Part shown: positions 41,817-51,520 of the stretch, one piece after another
How the letters are laid out: each line of letters opens with the position of its first letter
Position numbering within the stretch: the stretch's first letter is position 1
NCBI GenBank assembly: GCA_049644285.1
Contig: JBARRP010000305.1
Location: forward strand, 1-64,000
DNA length: 64,000 nucleotides
Direction of reading: 5' to 3'
DNA from: CAVRXT01 sp049644285
GTDB taxonomy: Bacteria; Acidobacteriota; Terriglobia; Acidiferrales; UBA7541
Position numbers and translations under genes: made by a program
The notes under the pieces: generated by a model
Seen by the model: only the letters and a program-made list of their open reading frames with translations
The model's database searches: none
What the model was told of the DNA's origin: nothing

Positions 41817-41857
41817 TCAGTTGTCTTCGGTTCGTCGCATGAATCCAGGCGAACCAG

Positions 41858-43834
41858 TCAGGCCGCAGAAATCGCAGCGGCAGGCTGGTCGGCCACCACG
41901 CTGCCCGCGCCGTTATCGAGATTTCTCTTGGTCCATTCGTTCAAAATGTAGAGGCTCCAGGGACGGGACCAGCTCGTTCGCTTCTCCAGGAAATCGAGCC
42001 AGATCTTCCGCGCGGAATCACGGGCGAGGATAGGCTCGAGCGAGGGCGACCACTCGGACAAGCCGGATTCGACGCGCCCTTTCAGCGCCCCGCGCAGCCA
42101 CTTTTCCCAGGGGAAAGTGAAAGTGCGTTTGGGCCGGTCGATGATTTCCTGCGGCAAAAGTTCCTGCACCGCTTCGATCAGAAGGCTCTTCGGAATGCCG
42201 CCGCACTGCTTTTCCGATGCAGGCAAAGCGAGGACGAATTCGACGAGCCGATGATCGAGGAACGGCACGCGGACCTCGAGTGAATGGGCCATGCTCATCG
42301 CATCGGTGTCGCGCAGGAGAGTGTTGACCATGTAGGAGCGCAACTCGAGCCAGGAAACCGCGCCGAACGAATCCAACGCGCCCGCCTCGCGAGTGGACTC
42401 TTCGAGCCATTCCCAGCAGGACGAGGTCGTCGCCGCTTCGGAATCCCATGAGAGGAGTGAGGCAACTTTGCCCGGTGTGAAAAGCACGCGAGAAAAGAAA
42501 TAGGTATGCGGAAATGCGCAGGGTCGAGAGCACGCGGCCGCCAGTTTTCTCGCCGCGTCCGGCTGCATCAGCATTTTTCCGAGGGTTTCGAGCGCGGCTC
42601 CGGCAGTCACGCGCAAGGGACGAGGGAGAGAGCGCACCAGGGCTGCCACGTGCTTCAGCCGCGCGACGGAACGAAAAGTCGGGTATCCGCCAAAGAGCTC
42701 GTCGCTGCCAAGCCCGGAAAGGGCAACTTTGAGGCCGGCCTGGCGCGCGGCCCCGGAAACAAAAAACGTGTTGATGCCGTCCATGCTGGGCTGGTCGAAA
42801 GCCGCGACCGCTTCCCCGAGGCGCGTGAGCATGTCGTCGCCTGACAGCAAGCACTCGGAATGCTGTGTGCCCAGTTTTTGCGCCGACCGGCGAGCGAGTT
42901 CGGCTTCGCTGAAATCCTGCTCCGGGAAAACTACCGTGAAGGACTGGATTCCTTTTCTTTCCCGGCTGGCCAGCGCAGCAATCGCCGTGGAATCGAGGCC
43001 GCTGCTCAGAAACACGCCCAACGGCACGTCCGCGATCAAATGTTCGCGCACGGCATCTTGGAGATAAGACCGCAGGCGCTTGGTCGGTGGCTGGCCATCC
43101 AGCGAACTTGCAGAGTCGTGCGCCTCCCTCGCTCGGTTCATTTCCCAGTATGGCTTCGGCTCCGCCACGACCGGCCGGTCCGCGGGATCGATCTCCATGA
43201 AATGTCCGGGAGGGAGCGAGAAAACCCCGTCGACGAGCGTCATGGGCTCTCCGACAGAGCCGAAGGAAAGGAAAGAAGTCAGCGCGGCGGACGAGAGGCG
43301 TGCGGGAATCAAACCGCTTGCGAGCAGGGCGCGGACTTCCGAAGCGAACACGACTCTGCCATTCGCGATGGCGTAATACAGGGGTTTGATTCCCAGCCGA
43401 TCGCGCGCAAGAAATACGCGGTGGATCGCGCGGCCTCGCCCCTCAGGGGTCTCGAGAATGGCGAAAGCAAACATTCCCCGCAAGTGCTGGAGGAAAGCGT
43501 CACCCCACGATTCGTAAGCGTGGACCAGGACTTCGGTGTCCGACTGACTGCGGAAAGAGTGGCCCTTGGCCTCGAGCTCGCGGCGAAGTTCGCGAAAATT
43601 ATAAATCTCGCCATTACAGATCGCGGCGATGGTGCCGGTTTCGTTCCAGACGGGTTGGTTGCCACCACGCAGATCGATGATGCTGAGGCGGCGCATCCCC
43701 ACGGCAACTGCGGGAGCGAGCAGAATGCCTTCGTCATCCGGGCCGCGATGGCGCAGAGTTGCCATCATTCTGCGAACGATGGTTTCGTTTCGCTCTTGCT
43801 GCTCGATGCCGATAACGCCGCAGATGCCGCACAT
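41858..43834 (-). CDS. asnB: Asparagine synthase (glutamine-hydrolysing) AsnB-type amidotransferase
   Basis: A 658-residue class II amidotransferase: nucleophilic Cys2 in MCGICGVIG, RHRGPDDEG, ICNGEIYNFRELR and DTEVLVHAYE for glutamine hydrolysis, then the ATP-PPi synthetase domain with GVFLSSGLDSTAIAAL and LSGLGSDELFGGYPTF, and MAHSLEVRVPFLDHRLVEFVL. In polysaccharide loci such enzymes often amidate uronic acids rather than make asparagine. The C-terminal region is extended by about 50 residues relative to the 500-600-residue core family. Located between the carbamoyltransferase and a glycosyltransferase gene. Confidence 0.9.
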   Translation of the reverse strand: MCGICGVIGIEQQERNETIVRRMMATLRHRGPDDEGILLAPAVAVGMRRLSIIDLRGGNQPVWNETGTIAAICNGEIYNFRELRRELEAKGHSFRSQSDTEVLVHAYESWGDAFLQHLRGMFAFAILETPEGRGRAIHRVFLARDRLGIKPLYYAIANGRVVFASEVRALLASGLIPARLSSAALTSFLSFGSVGEPMTLVDGVFSLPPGHFMEIDPADRPVVAEPKPYWEMNRAREAHDSASSLDGQPPTKRLRSYLQDAVREHLIADVPLGVFLSSGLDSTAIAALASRERKGIQSFTVVFPEQDFSEAELARRSAQKLGTQHSECLLSGDDMLTRLGEAVAAFDQPSMDGINTFFVSGAARQAGLKVALSGLGSDELFGGYPTFRSVARLKHVAALVRSLPRPLRVTAGAALETLGKMLMQPDAARKLAAACSRPCAFPHTYFFSRVLFTPGKVASLLSWDSEAATTSSCWEWLEESTREAGALDSFGAVSWLELRSYMVNTLLRDTDAMSMAHSLEVRVPFLDHRLVEFVLALPASEKQCGGIPKSLLIEAVQELLPQEIIDRPKRTFTFPWEKWLRGALKGRVESGLSEWSPSLEPILARDSARKIWLDFLEKRTSWSRPWSLYILNEWTKRNLDNGAGSVVADQPAAAISAA

Positions 43835-44036
43835 GCGATGGTGTTACCCGGAACTGCAGGGGAGAGACTTGCTCGGCTTGGCTGGGACTGTGTCGCCCGA
43901 GTGTGAGTTCGTCCTCACTTAGGAGAAAGAGTATAGCTTCAATCATTTTCGGCTGTACCCGGCAATGTACTCAAAGAGACAACGGTTTCGCAGCCCTGGG
44001 TGCCGTCACAGTGCTCATCGCTTCTTCCGAGAACGC

Positions 44037-45242
44037 CTATCGGTGCGAACTATCCGCTATGAGCCGGGAGTAGAGCTTTTCCATCTGCAGCACCGGCTCA
44101 TCCCACGACAACTCTTGGGCGATTTCGGCGCATCGGGATCGAACTCGCTCGCGCAACGCGTCCGCACCCAGGACCTTTTGCAAAGCTTCCTGGAGCTGCT
44201 GCGCGCCATGCGGGACCACCAGACCGGCTTGCCGGCTCACAAAGGGAGCAATGCCGCAGCGATCCGTTACAATGACGGGCGTGCCACTGGCCATCGCCTC
44301 GGCGGCGGTGTTCCCGAAATTCTCGTTCTGAGAAGGGAGGACGAACACATCCGCGTCGCGATACGCCGCCCACTTCGCGTCATCGTAAAGCGGGCCGGTG
44401 AATTTCACGTGGGCCTGTATTCCCAGACGTCCGGTCATGGCCTGAAGTCTCTGAAGATAGCCATGCGTTTCGGACGGGCCTGCCAGGACCAGAACCGATT
44501 CGCCGTTTGCGTGAGCGCTCTGCCTCCAGTTCGCATACGCCTCGAGCATCAAGTCAGGGCTCTTCTTTGCGACGAGACGTCCGAGAAACAAAATCAATTT
44601 CGATTCCGATGGGATTTTCCATACTTGCCGAAAGCTCCCGGGCTGGGGAAAAGAAGCCGGCGCTTCGATGCCGTTGCGCCGAATGACAATTTTCTCTTCC
44701 CCCAGGCCTCCTTCGAGCAACTCGCGTTTTTCCTGCTCGGAAGTCGCAATGACGGCCGAGGCTCTTTGAATGAGTCGAGCGCCCAAAAGGCGGTGATACG
44801 CGCGTTTCAACCAGAGATTGCGAATGATGGGGTGAAACATCCCCATCGTCTCGACGACGTAGGGGACTCCTCGACGGCCGCAGAAATAACTGACGGCGGG
44901 CCCGAGCAAATCGTACAGCCCGTACACATGAGCGACTTGAAATTCTTTGAGACGCGATCGGCAAAAGCCTATCAAGCCCGGGTTCAGAGTGAGGGCACGA
45001 TAATGAGCCACTCTGCGGAGATAAATCGTCTCGATCCCGTCCGAATTTCCTTGCCAACCCCAGGAAGTGCGTTGCGCGATTCGGGAAGCATCCTGCCTTT
45101 GCTCCATTCCCAGGTCCGACGTCAAAACGGTGACTCCGTGATTACGAAGAGCGAGCCGGGTCGCGATGGACTGGACCTTCACGACGGGTCCGCCTTGGTC
45201 CCAAAACGGATGGTATGCCTGCGTGACCTTCAGAATGCGCAT
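44037..45242 (-). CDS. Glycosyltransferase family 4
   Basis: A 401-residue GT4 transferase. N-terminal acceptor domain (RILKVTQAYHPFWDQGGPVV), then the typical GT4 donor domain: LILFLGRLVAKKSPDLMLEA, LVLAGPSETHGYLQRLQ, VFVLPSQNENFGNTAAEAMA with the E-x7-E nucleotide-sugar motif, GTPVIVTDRCGIAPFV. The substrate is unknown. Its start overlaps the upstream transferase stop region by 13 bp, indicating coupled translation. There is a 202-bp gap before asnB. Confidence 0.92.
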   Translation of the reverse strand: MRILKVTQAYHPFWDQGGPVVKVQSIATRLALRNHGVTVLTSDLGMEQRQDASRIAQRTSWGWQGNSDGIETIYLRRVAHYRALTLNPGLIGFCRSRLKEFQVAHVYGLYDLLGPAVSYFCGRRGVPYVVETMGMFHPIIRNLWLKRAYHRLLGARLIQRASAVIATSEQEKRELLEGGLGEEKIVIRRNGIEAPASFPQPGSFRQVWKIPSESKLILFLGRLVAKKSPDLMLEAYANWRQSAHANGESVLVLAGPSETHGYLQRLQAMTGRLGIQAHVKFTGPLYDDAKWAAYRDADVFVLPSQNENFGNTAAEAMASGTPVIVTDRCGIAPFVSRQAGLVVPHGAQQLQEALQKVLGADALRERVRSRCAEIAQELSWDEPVLQMEKLYSRLIADSSHR

Positions 45243-46342
45243 ACGGACTCGAGTAGTCCCGTCAAGCGGGACCGAAAAGTCTCGAAGAGATAGTTGGTCT
45301 GCACAGTTTCGTGCGCGCGGATCGCTGTCTGCCTGCGAAGATGCTCGTCGGTGAGAAGAATGCGCAGGACGTTCACCAAAGTTTCTTGATCGCCGTGGTC
45401 AACCAGGAAACCCGTCTTTCCATGCTGAATCAAGTCGGGAGCTCCGCCGTGGGCGCCGCCCACGACTGGCTTCCCGAGGGCCATGGCTTCGAGGAAAACA
45501 AATCCAAATCCTTCGCCGGCGCTGGGGAGCGCGAAGACGTCGCAGTTCGCATAGCAGGCAACGATTTCCGGTTGTGAGAGGCCTTGAAGAAAGTGGACGC
45601 TGCCATTTATGCCGGTGTCGCGCGCCAGCGCCTCGAGGCGGGGCCGGTCATCCCCGTCACCGACGGCGACGAGACGGAGGTTCTTGATTTCGTTCGTGAG
45701 GTGGGGCATGGCGCGGATCAAGTTATCCATGCCTTTGTAGCGCTCGCTGGCAACCAACCGGCCGACTGTGAGTAGAATGCGGCCTTGCGGGAAAGCGGCG
45801 GGTCGCGGCAGGCTCTGCGGGTTCCGCGCGAGCTCGAGAAATTCCGGATCGACACACCAAGGCAAGCGCGCAATCTTCTCTTCGGCGACACCTTGAACGC
45901 CGACGAGTTTTCGCGCTGTATCCGCGCTGGGCGCAGTGACGCGGTCGGCGCGCCGGAGTGCCTGGCGACGCAGCGGGGATAGCGGCTTCCACACCTCAAT
46001 GCCATGTGTCATTACCAGAACTCGAGTGCGCGGCGCGAGCGCCTTCATCGCCATGGCGGGAGGCGCCAAATGCGGATGCGCGGCGATGACTGCTCTCGGT
46101 TTTCCGGCGGCGAGGCGCAGAGCCGTTAGAACAAAGCTAGCCTTCGCTCGGCCAAACCCGCGAAACGAAAAATGTTCTCCGGCAACCCGGAGATCGTGCT
46201 CGCCGGCAGGGTCGTTCAGACTCAAGAACTCACAAGGCAGGCTGTGCTGGCGCGCCGCTGAAGCCAGCACGGCCGCCGTTAGCCGTCCGGCGCACTGGAC
46301 TCCGCCAGCGGGGAGCAGGTCCGTAAAGAGCCCAATGATCAT
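45230..46342 (-). CDS. Glycosyltransferase family 4
   Basis: A 370-residue GT4 enzyme with an N-terminal domain beginning MIIGLFTDLLPAGGVQCAGR, the GT-B linker THGIEVWKPLS, and a donor domain ILLTVGRLVASERYKGMDNL, LVAVGDGDDRPRLEALAR, VFALPSAGEGFGFVFLEAMA (E-x7-E) and GKPVVGGAHGGAPDLI. The ATG at 46342 gives the family start; the frame upstream runs into the neighbouring methyltransferase and is not used. The gene overlaps the next transferase by 13 bp and follows the methyltransferase by 11 bp. Confidence 0.92.
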   Translation of the reverse strand: MIIGLFTDLLPAGGVQCAGRLTAAVLASAARQHSLPCEFLSLNDPAGEHDLRVAGEHFSFRGFGRAKASFVLTALRLAAGKPRAVIAAHPHLAPPAMAMKALAPRTRVLVMTHGIEVWKPLSPLRRQALRRADRVTAPSADTARKLVGVQGVAEEKIARLPWCVDPEFLELARNPQSLPRPAAFPQGRILLTVGRLVASERYKGMDNLIRAMPHLTNEIKNLRLVAVGDGDDRPRLEALARDTGINGSVHFLQGLSQPEIVACYANCDVFALPSAGEGFGFVFLEAMALGKPVVGGAHGGAPDLIQHGKTGFLVDHGDQETLVNVLRILLTDEHLRRQTAIRAHETVQTNYLFETFRSRLTGLLESVCAF

Positions 46343-46353
46343 CGGGCAATCTT

Positions 46354-47193
46354 CTACTTCCGAAATACGAAAACGGCGTGTGTAGCGAGATTCGTCCCGC
46401 AGGTTCTTTCGGCCACGGGCTCGAACCCGGCTGAGCATGCGACGGCGATGCGCCGGAGCGCCCAATATGCACGTCGAGCTGTGCTGGGCCGCGGAGGTTT
46501 CTCCGAAGCATTGGTTAAGGTTACCGGCAATCCTTGGCTCGATTGGGCGCCGGTGAGTCGGTGGAGCTTTCGCGCCAGTGCGACCACAAATCGGTCAAGA
46601 AAAAGATATTCCTGGCCAAAACAGGTCAAGAGTTTTGGGCCCATTGAGGTGATCTCGGTGACCCATTCCGAGGGGGACCGCACAAAGACATGCGGTCCGT
46701 CACCACGGGAAGCCTCGAGAAGGATGAGATACCCTCCGTGACGAAGGACTCGCACGATTTCGTCGAGCGCTCTGCGCTGTTGCGACCGGGCGATATGTTG
46801 CACGACTGTAATTGACGATACGCAATCGAACGACTCATTTGCGAACGGCAAGTGTTCGAGTTCGGCAGCCAACATCGGCGTGGCTGTTCCGTTCTTTCGA
46901 GCCAGACGCAGCATCGGGGTTGACTGATCGATTCCCACCGGCGAAAGGCCGCGCTCCCGAAAGCGCCGCAACCAGCGTCCGGTTCCGCAGCCCACGTCGA
47001 GGACTGGCGCCCCGGCCCGTAGGGCGCAAGCGTCGAGGGCCCGATGCCAGGCGCGTGCCTGCCACTTATCGATTTTTTCGTTGAACCACGCGGGTGTGCC
47101 CGGGTGCAAGACAGGCGCGAAGCCGAGTGAATCAGCGCCAGAATGGTTCTGTGCAAGCCGGGTCCAATACTCCTTGGGTGAGTACACGTTCAT
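46354..47193 (-). CDS. Class I SAM-dependent methyltransferase
   Basis: A 279-residue Methyltransf_11-type enzyme: SAM motif VLDVGCGTGRWLRRF (about 62-76), GIDQSTPMLRLAR, LPFANESFDCVSSITVVQHI, and LRHGGYLILLEASRG. Within the polysaccharide locus it probably methylates a sugar hydroxyl or a precursor. Its ATG overlaps the stop of the upstream glycosyltransferase by 4 bases (ATGA), so it is translationally coupled. The acceptor cannot be read from the sequence. Confidence 0.88.
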   Translation of the reverse strand: MNVYSPKEYWTRLAQNHSGADSLGFAPVLHPGTPAWFNEKIDKWQARAWHRALDACALRAGAPVLDVGCGTGRWLRRFRERGLSPVGIDQSTPMLRLARKNGTATPMLAAELEHLPFANESFDCVSSITVVQHIARSQQRRALDEIVRVLRHGGYLILLEASRGDGPHVFVRSPSEWVTEITSMGPKLLTCFGQEYLFLDRFVVALARKLHRLTGAQSSQGLPVTLTNASEKPPRPSTARRAYWALRRIAVACSAGFEPVAERTCGTNLATHAVFVFRK

Positions 47194-48413
47194 GCGTTCG
47201 CCGCAATGGTCTTCTGCTCATCGGCGCGGCATTTCCGGCGGCGTTCGAGAAGATTTTCGAAAATGGCCCTGAGCCGTTCAGCGTTTGCCTCCCAGCTATA
47301 TTGGGTGGCGGTTTTCGCCGCATTCGAACCGAGGCGGGTTCGCAGCTCTCCGTCCGTGTAGAGCCGCTGGATGAGGGATGCGAGGCTTTCTGAGTCTTGA
47401 GGATCTTGCAGGATGAACCCGTCGTCGCCGTCGGAGATGGCCTCACTGACGCCCGCCTGCCGGCTCACAATTACAGGCAACCCAGAAGCCATGGCCTCGA
47501 GAGGCGGCAATCCAAATGAGTCGTCACGCGACGGGCCGACATAGGCATCGGCAGCGGCGTAGTAGAACTCAACGTCCGCTCGGAAGGGAAGGAATGCTAC
47601 CTGCGAGGCCAAGGTGCGCTGATCGAGCCCCTTTGAATAAGGAGATGCATCGTCCTGACCAACAATGGCAATCTTCAGCGCAGGATTCTGTAATCGGGCG
47701 ACCGCATTCATCAGGCAGGGCAGGCCCTTGCTATTCCAGTCGTTCCCAATCAACAAGATTACGAAATCGTGCTCAGCGAATCCGAGCTGCCGACGAGCTT
47801 CGGAACGAAGTCGTTCTCGCACTTCCGGACGAAAAGTCTGCGTATCGACACCGTAGTACACAAGAACAACATTTTCCCGTCTCCCAAACCAGTGGTCGAG
47901 CTCTCCCGCCATTTTTCGGGAAACGACCGTGAGCGGCAGATCGACGCGGCCATAAACGCGATACTCGAGCATCGTGAAGAGCCGATAGGAGAGACGGCGG
48001 TGGAGAAGCCGGGGCCAGGATCCCACCGGGTTCTGCGAAAGCCTCATGTCCGGTTTCAACTTCCGGGAGAACTCGGCAAAAACGACGTGAACCGAGATCA
48101 AGTCGGCATCGAAGCAATTGATGCCTGGAGAATAGACCAGGTCAAACGCAAGTTTTCGAAGGCGCCGATCACCCCACCTCCACAAGTGGTTCGCCGTAAG
48201 AAACCAAACATATCTAAGCAGATGAGGGCCAGGTATTGTCGGGACTCTATGCCAGGCAATTCTCGCAAGATCAAGATCGGCGACACGTCCGCTGTACACG
48301 TGAATTTCGTATTCCGACGCGAGGCGATTCAACTGCTCGACGACGCAGCGCTCCGTGCCGTGTTGTTTGTCCAGGAAGGCGGAAACGACGGCGACACGCG
48401 GCTTAACGGCCAT
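47190..48413 (-). CDS. Glycosyltransferase family 4
   Basis: A 407-residue GT4 enzyme. It begins KPRVAVVSAFLDKQHGTERC and has the donor domain FVILLIGNDWNSKGLPCLMN, KIAIVGQDD, YVGPSRDDSFGLPPLEAMAS (E-x7-E) and GLPVIVSRQAGVSEAI. The start ATG at 48413 overlaps the end of the polymerase/ligase gene by 11 bp and gives the usual family N-terminus; an ATG 10 codons upstream is less likely. Substrate unknown. Confidence 0.9.
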   Translation of the reverse strand: MAVKPRVAVVSAFLDKQHGTERCVVEQLNRLASEYEIHVYSGRVADLDLARIAWHRVPTIPGPHLLRYVWFLTANHLWRWGDRRLRKLAFDLVYSPGINCFDADLISVHVVFAEFSRKLKPDMRLSQNPVGSWPRLLHRRLSYRLFTMLEYRVYGRVDLPLTVVSRKMAGELDHWFGRRENVVLVYYGVDTQTFRPEVRERLRSEARRQLGFAEHDFVILLIGNDWNSKGLPCLMNAVARLQNPALKIAIVGQDDASPYSKGLDQRTLASQVAFLPFRADVEFYYAAADAYVGPSRDDSFGLPPLEAMASGLPVIVSRQAGVSEAISDGDDGFILQDPQDSESLASLIQRLYTDGELRTRLGSNAAKTATQYSWEANAERLRAIFENLLERRRKCRADEQKTIAANA

Positions 48414-49989
48414 GGCTAGGCACCGGCACAGGAGCGGCCTCACTCTTAGCCAGGGGTAACAGGCGAAAGAGGACGCCGATCAGCAGCCAGAAATACGCGT
48501 TGAAAACGTAATTCTGGTACGCGTCCAGTCCACCATAGGTGAACGGAACCAGTAAGAGAAAAGAGAACCAGAAAATGGCAAACGCCAGAGGAAAGTATGC
48601 CGTCTGTTTCAGGCGCCACACGACTTTCCACGCTGCCATCAGCAACGCGGTCGTCCACAATAGCCACAGGCTCAAACCCAAAATCCCGAACTCGAGAACC
48701 AGATTCCCGTATCCGCTCTCAACGCCGAAGGGAGGGCGGGGCTTCCCTAGCAGGCGAGTGATGTACTGCACGCCAAGAGAAGTGGTACCGGTGCCATGAC
48801 CCAGCCACCAGCCACCATAAGCAAACGCTTTCTGTAATTCCTGGAAGGAATAGTTTACGGCGCGGTCCCGAAGTTCGGAGGTGGGGCTGAACGGCGAAAG
48901 TGTTTCGACAAGAAAAGCCCAACGCGCGCTAAGTGCTTGGGGGAAAAATAGCATAGCCAGCAGGAATCCGACACCCGCAGCCGTCACGCTTCGCCGGATG
49001 GCCTTCATGGCGCGCTGACCTTGGCCCCACCGCCAAGGCGCGCCCCACAGAAATCCTGCGGCGACTACAATCCCGCTCGCTGCTACATGGATGAACATCC
49101 CACGGCCGGCGCTCATCAACGCTGCGACTGCGGTCAGAGCCGCCGCACCAAGGATCAACCACTGCCTGCGTCTCCGGCTGAGAACCAGGTAGCCCGCGCT
49201 TCCCAGCATCAGAATCCACACCAGCAGGACGTAGCCTGCAAAGCGGCCATCGCTCACGAAGACAGAGTTCGGCCGGTAGACAATCTGCCCCGAAATCGGT
49301 GCGTACCGGTAAAGTGTGGAAAGCTCTCGAATATCCGGGGCCAACTCCGCCGGGTTGAGAAAGGAAGGTCCGGCGATGCCCTGAATTATGCCAAGGATCG
49401 CGATCACCGCTGCCAAGACAGCGTTGATGGTGAGGAAACGGTGCAGTTCCTTTCCACTATCCGCGAGCGCGTAACCCACAAACATCAAGGGAACGTAATA
49501 GAAATACAGTTTGATGCCGAGCAGCCCATAGGCAACGCTAGGACTATCAGGGTTGAAAATCTGCAGGACTGCGAGCCAGAAGAACAGGCTCAAGACAATC
49601 AGGAAAGGGGGACGGAACGCCTGCGCTCTGCCGCGCCGGATCGCGATGAGGAGGGAGACGTACGTAATTCCTACCAGCACGTCCTTCCCGAAGTAGATGG
49701 CCATGTTGTTGCCCATGTACTTTCGGATCAGATCCTCGAACAGGAGCCAGAAAAGGAAAAAGTAAAAGCCGGTTCGCCAGTTGTCGAGAATGGCCAAAGA
49801 GACGGCGCCGAGTGCTACCGCCAGCCCCGCGTAGATGAGAGTTTTGAGATCACCGGCAGTGAGCCAGTGGCTTACCTCCCAGGCCGTTACCAATCCGAGC
49901 GACAGAACGAATATCGACACCCAAGCCTGGTTGCGAATTCCAACCAGGCGCATGCCCTCGATGCTCCGTCCTCGCCAGCTTAGAGCCAC
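48403..49989 (-). CDS. O-antigen polymerase/ligase-like membrane protein (Wzy/WaaL superfamily)
   Basis: A 528-residue protein with at least ten hydrophobic segments and a large periplasmic loop after about residue 340 containing the GHGTGTTSLGVQYI stretch, typical for the PF04932-like O-antigen ligase/Wzy superfamily. Together with Wza, Wzc and the Wzx flippase on the other arm, it is the only candidate Wzy polymerase in the window, though an attachment (ligase) function cannot be excluded from sequence. It is the first gene of the minus-strand arm. The start is either 49989 or an ATG 12 codons later. Confidence 0.8.
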   Translation of the reverse strand: MALSWRGRSIEGMRLVGIRNQAWVSIFVLSLGLVTAWEVSHWLTAGDLKTLIYAGLAVALGAVSLAILDNWRTGFYFFLFWLLFEDLIRKYMGNNMAIYFGKDVLVGITYVSLLIAIRRGRAQAFRPPFLIVLSLFFWLAVLQIFNPDSPSVAYGLLGIKLYFYYVPLMFVGYALADSGKELHRFLTINAVLAAVIAILGIIQGIAGPSFLNPAELAPDIRELSTLYRYAPISGQIVYRPNSVFVSDGRFAGYVLLVWILMLGSAGYLVLSRRRRQWLILGAAALTAVAALMSAGRGMFIHVAASGIVVAAGFLWGAPWRWGQGQRAMKAIRRSVTAAGVGFLLAMLFFPQALSARWAFLVETLSPFSPTSELRDRAVNYSFQELQKAFAYGGWWLGHGTGTTSLGVQYITRLLGKPRPPFGVESGYGNLVLEFGILGLSLWLLWTTALLMAAWKVVWRLKQTAYFPLAFAIFWFSFLLLVPFTYGGLDAYQNYVFNAYFWLLIGVLFRLLPLAKSEAAPVPVPSHGR

Positions 49990-50380
49990 GGATCGATTGC
50001 TTCTCCCAAGCCGAGGCGGCCCTATCTTATGGTGGAAAGCGGAATGAGGCCAAGCAAAGTACTCGCAATTTGCGCATTTGGGAAACTCCGACGCGGCTCT
50101 CTGGTTCGTTCCGGCGACTTGCAGCCACCGAAGCTGGAGGGTACGGTTTTGCTGTTTGTCACCTGAGATCGAGGTCTCGATGGATGGAGCCGAGTTATTC
50201 TCGCCGTACGTGGAAACTATGGATGCCCGGAGGCTTGAACCGAAACCCTTTCTCGAAGATACATGACGCGCGCATCAACAGGCTTCGCACAATAGTACTA
50301 ATACGTGCACGTCTGCCAGTTTCCGAGGTTGACACTCGCAGAACTGCTTGTTCTTATTGTGCGCGGGGTCATTTCTCTCA
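49990..50380. other. Divergent control region of the exopolysaccharide arms
   Basis: The 391-bp gap between the Wzy/WaaL-like gene (minus) and the Wza-like gene (plus) should contain the promoters of both arms. I see no gene. Features visible: a perfect 6-bp inverted repeat ATCGAG-GT-CTCGAT at 50168-50181 and an AT-rich stretch with TAGTACTAATACGT near 50295. No promoter could be assigned with confidence. Confidence 0.4.
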
Positions 50381-51490
50381 ATGCTTTACACGGTCCGATC
50401 GCCAGTGGGCTGCTCCAGGCTCAAACCGGTTTGGTTGTTCGGGCTTCTGATTTGGGGTATTCAAGCGGGATACTGCCAGGAGAAGCTCGAAACTCCGCAA
50501 CAAACGAATGAGCGGATTCAGCAACTCGCCACCAAAGCGAGCACGCGGCCGGTGAACACACCGATCGGCAGCGGAGATCTGCTGCACATCGAAGTTTTCG
50601 ACGTGCCGGATTTTACTCGCGACGTGCGCGTGAATCAAACCGGAGAGATTTCACTTCCGCTGATTCCCGGCACGATTCAAGCGGGCGGGCTGACTCCTTT
50701 TGAGCTGCAAGGGAAGGTTGCCAACCTGCTGCAGGAAAACGGGCTTGTCTCTCATCCGCAGGTTTCCGTGTTCGTCAAAGAGCAGACCAGCCAACCCGTT
50801 TCGGTGATCGGGGCGGTCAAGAGTTCCCAGATCATCCAGATTCTTCGACCGACGACTTTGCTGGAAGTTCTGGCGCAGGCGGGAGGCATTGCGGATGATG
50901 CCGGGAGCGTCGTGCTGGTGATTCGGTCGACCGCTGGATCAGCGCCGCCCCCACCCACGGCAGCCGAGCCGAGTGGCCCGGCGGGACAGGTTGCTGATGC
51001 AAGCGCCTCGGGCTCGACGACGCAGGAGAAGATTCCGGACTCGCAGACTATCACCGTCAAGTTGCGGGACCTGCTGGAATCGGGCGATCCCACTTTTAAC
51101 ATTCCGGTGTACGGAGGCGACGTGGTTAGCGTGCCGCGTTCCGGAATTGTTTACGTGGCGGGAGCCGTTCAGGCACCAGGGGGGTATGTGCTCCAGGATC
51201 GCGGCGAACAGATCACCACGCTGAAGGCGATCGCGCTCGCTCATGGGTTGAAGAGCACAGCGAAAGCAAACAGCGCCGTCATTGTGCGCAGCAACCCGCA
51301 AACCGGCCGGAAGGAAGAAGTCCCGGTCCGCTTAAAAACTATCATGGCCCAAAAGACAGAAGATGTCCGCCTGTATCCAAACGATCTTCTGTTCGTGCCG
51401 GACAGTGCGGGAAAGAAGGCTTTGTACAAGACCGGAGAGGCCGCCATGACCATTGGCTCCGGTCTTGCAATTGTCCGCGCCGGACGATAG
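50381..51490 (+). CDS. Wza-like polysaccharide export protein
   Basis: A 369-residue periplasmic/outer-membrane export protein: a signal-like hydrophobic segment (PVWLFGLLIWGIQAGYCQ), the polysaccharide export domain (PIGSGDLLHIEVFDVPDF, VNQTGEISLPLIPGTIQAGG), an SLBB domain (VSVIGAVKSSQIIQI), a Pro/Ala/Ser-rich insert of about 45 residues (about 190-230), and a second SLBB-like domain (GIVYVAGAVQAPGGYVL, LYPNDLLFVPDS). The insert is unusual for Wza. No clear lipobox Cys is present at the cleavage site apart from C43-Q. The ATG at 50381 is favoured over the frame start TTG at 50348. Confidence 0.87.
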   Translation: MLYTVRSPVGCSRLKPVWLFGLLIWGIQAGYCQEKLETPQQTNERIQQLATKASTRPVNTPIGSGDLLHIEVFDVPDFTRDVRVNQTGEISLPLIPGTIQAGGLTPFELQGKVANLLQENGLVSHPQVSVFVKEQTSQPVSVIGAVKSSQIIQILRPTTLLEVLAQAGGIADDAGSVVLVIRSTAGSAPPPPTAAEPSGPAGQVADASASGSTTQEKIPDSQTITVKLRDLLESGDPTFNIPVYGGDVVSVPRSGIVYVAGAVQAPGGYVLQDRGEQITTLKAIALAHGLKSTAKANSAVIVRSNPQTGRKEEVPVRLKTIMAQKTEDVRLYPNDLLFVPDSAGKKALYKTGEAAMTIGSGLAIVRAGR

Positions 51491-51520
51491 CGAGCGGCCT
51501 GGACCAAGACCTCTGAGGAA

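Noticed and set aside
42860..43906. 348-codon frame antisense to asnB
   Set aside because: Shadow frame, Arg-rich, no domain.
43965..45293. 442-codon frame antisense to a glycosyltransferase
   Set aside because: Covers most of a certain GT4 gene; no motif.
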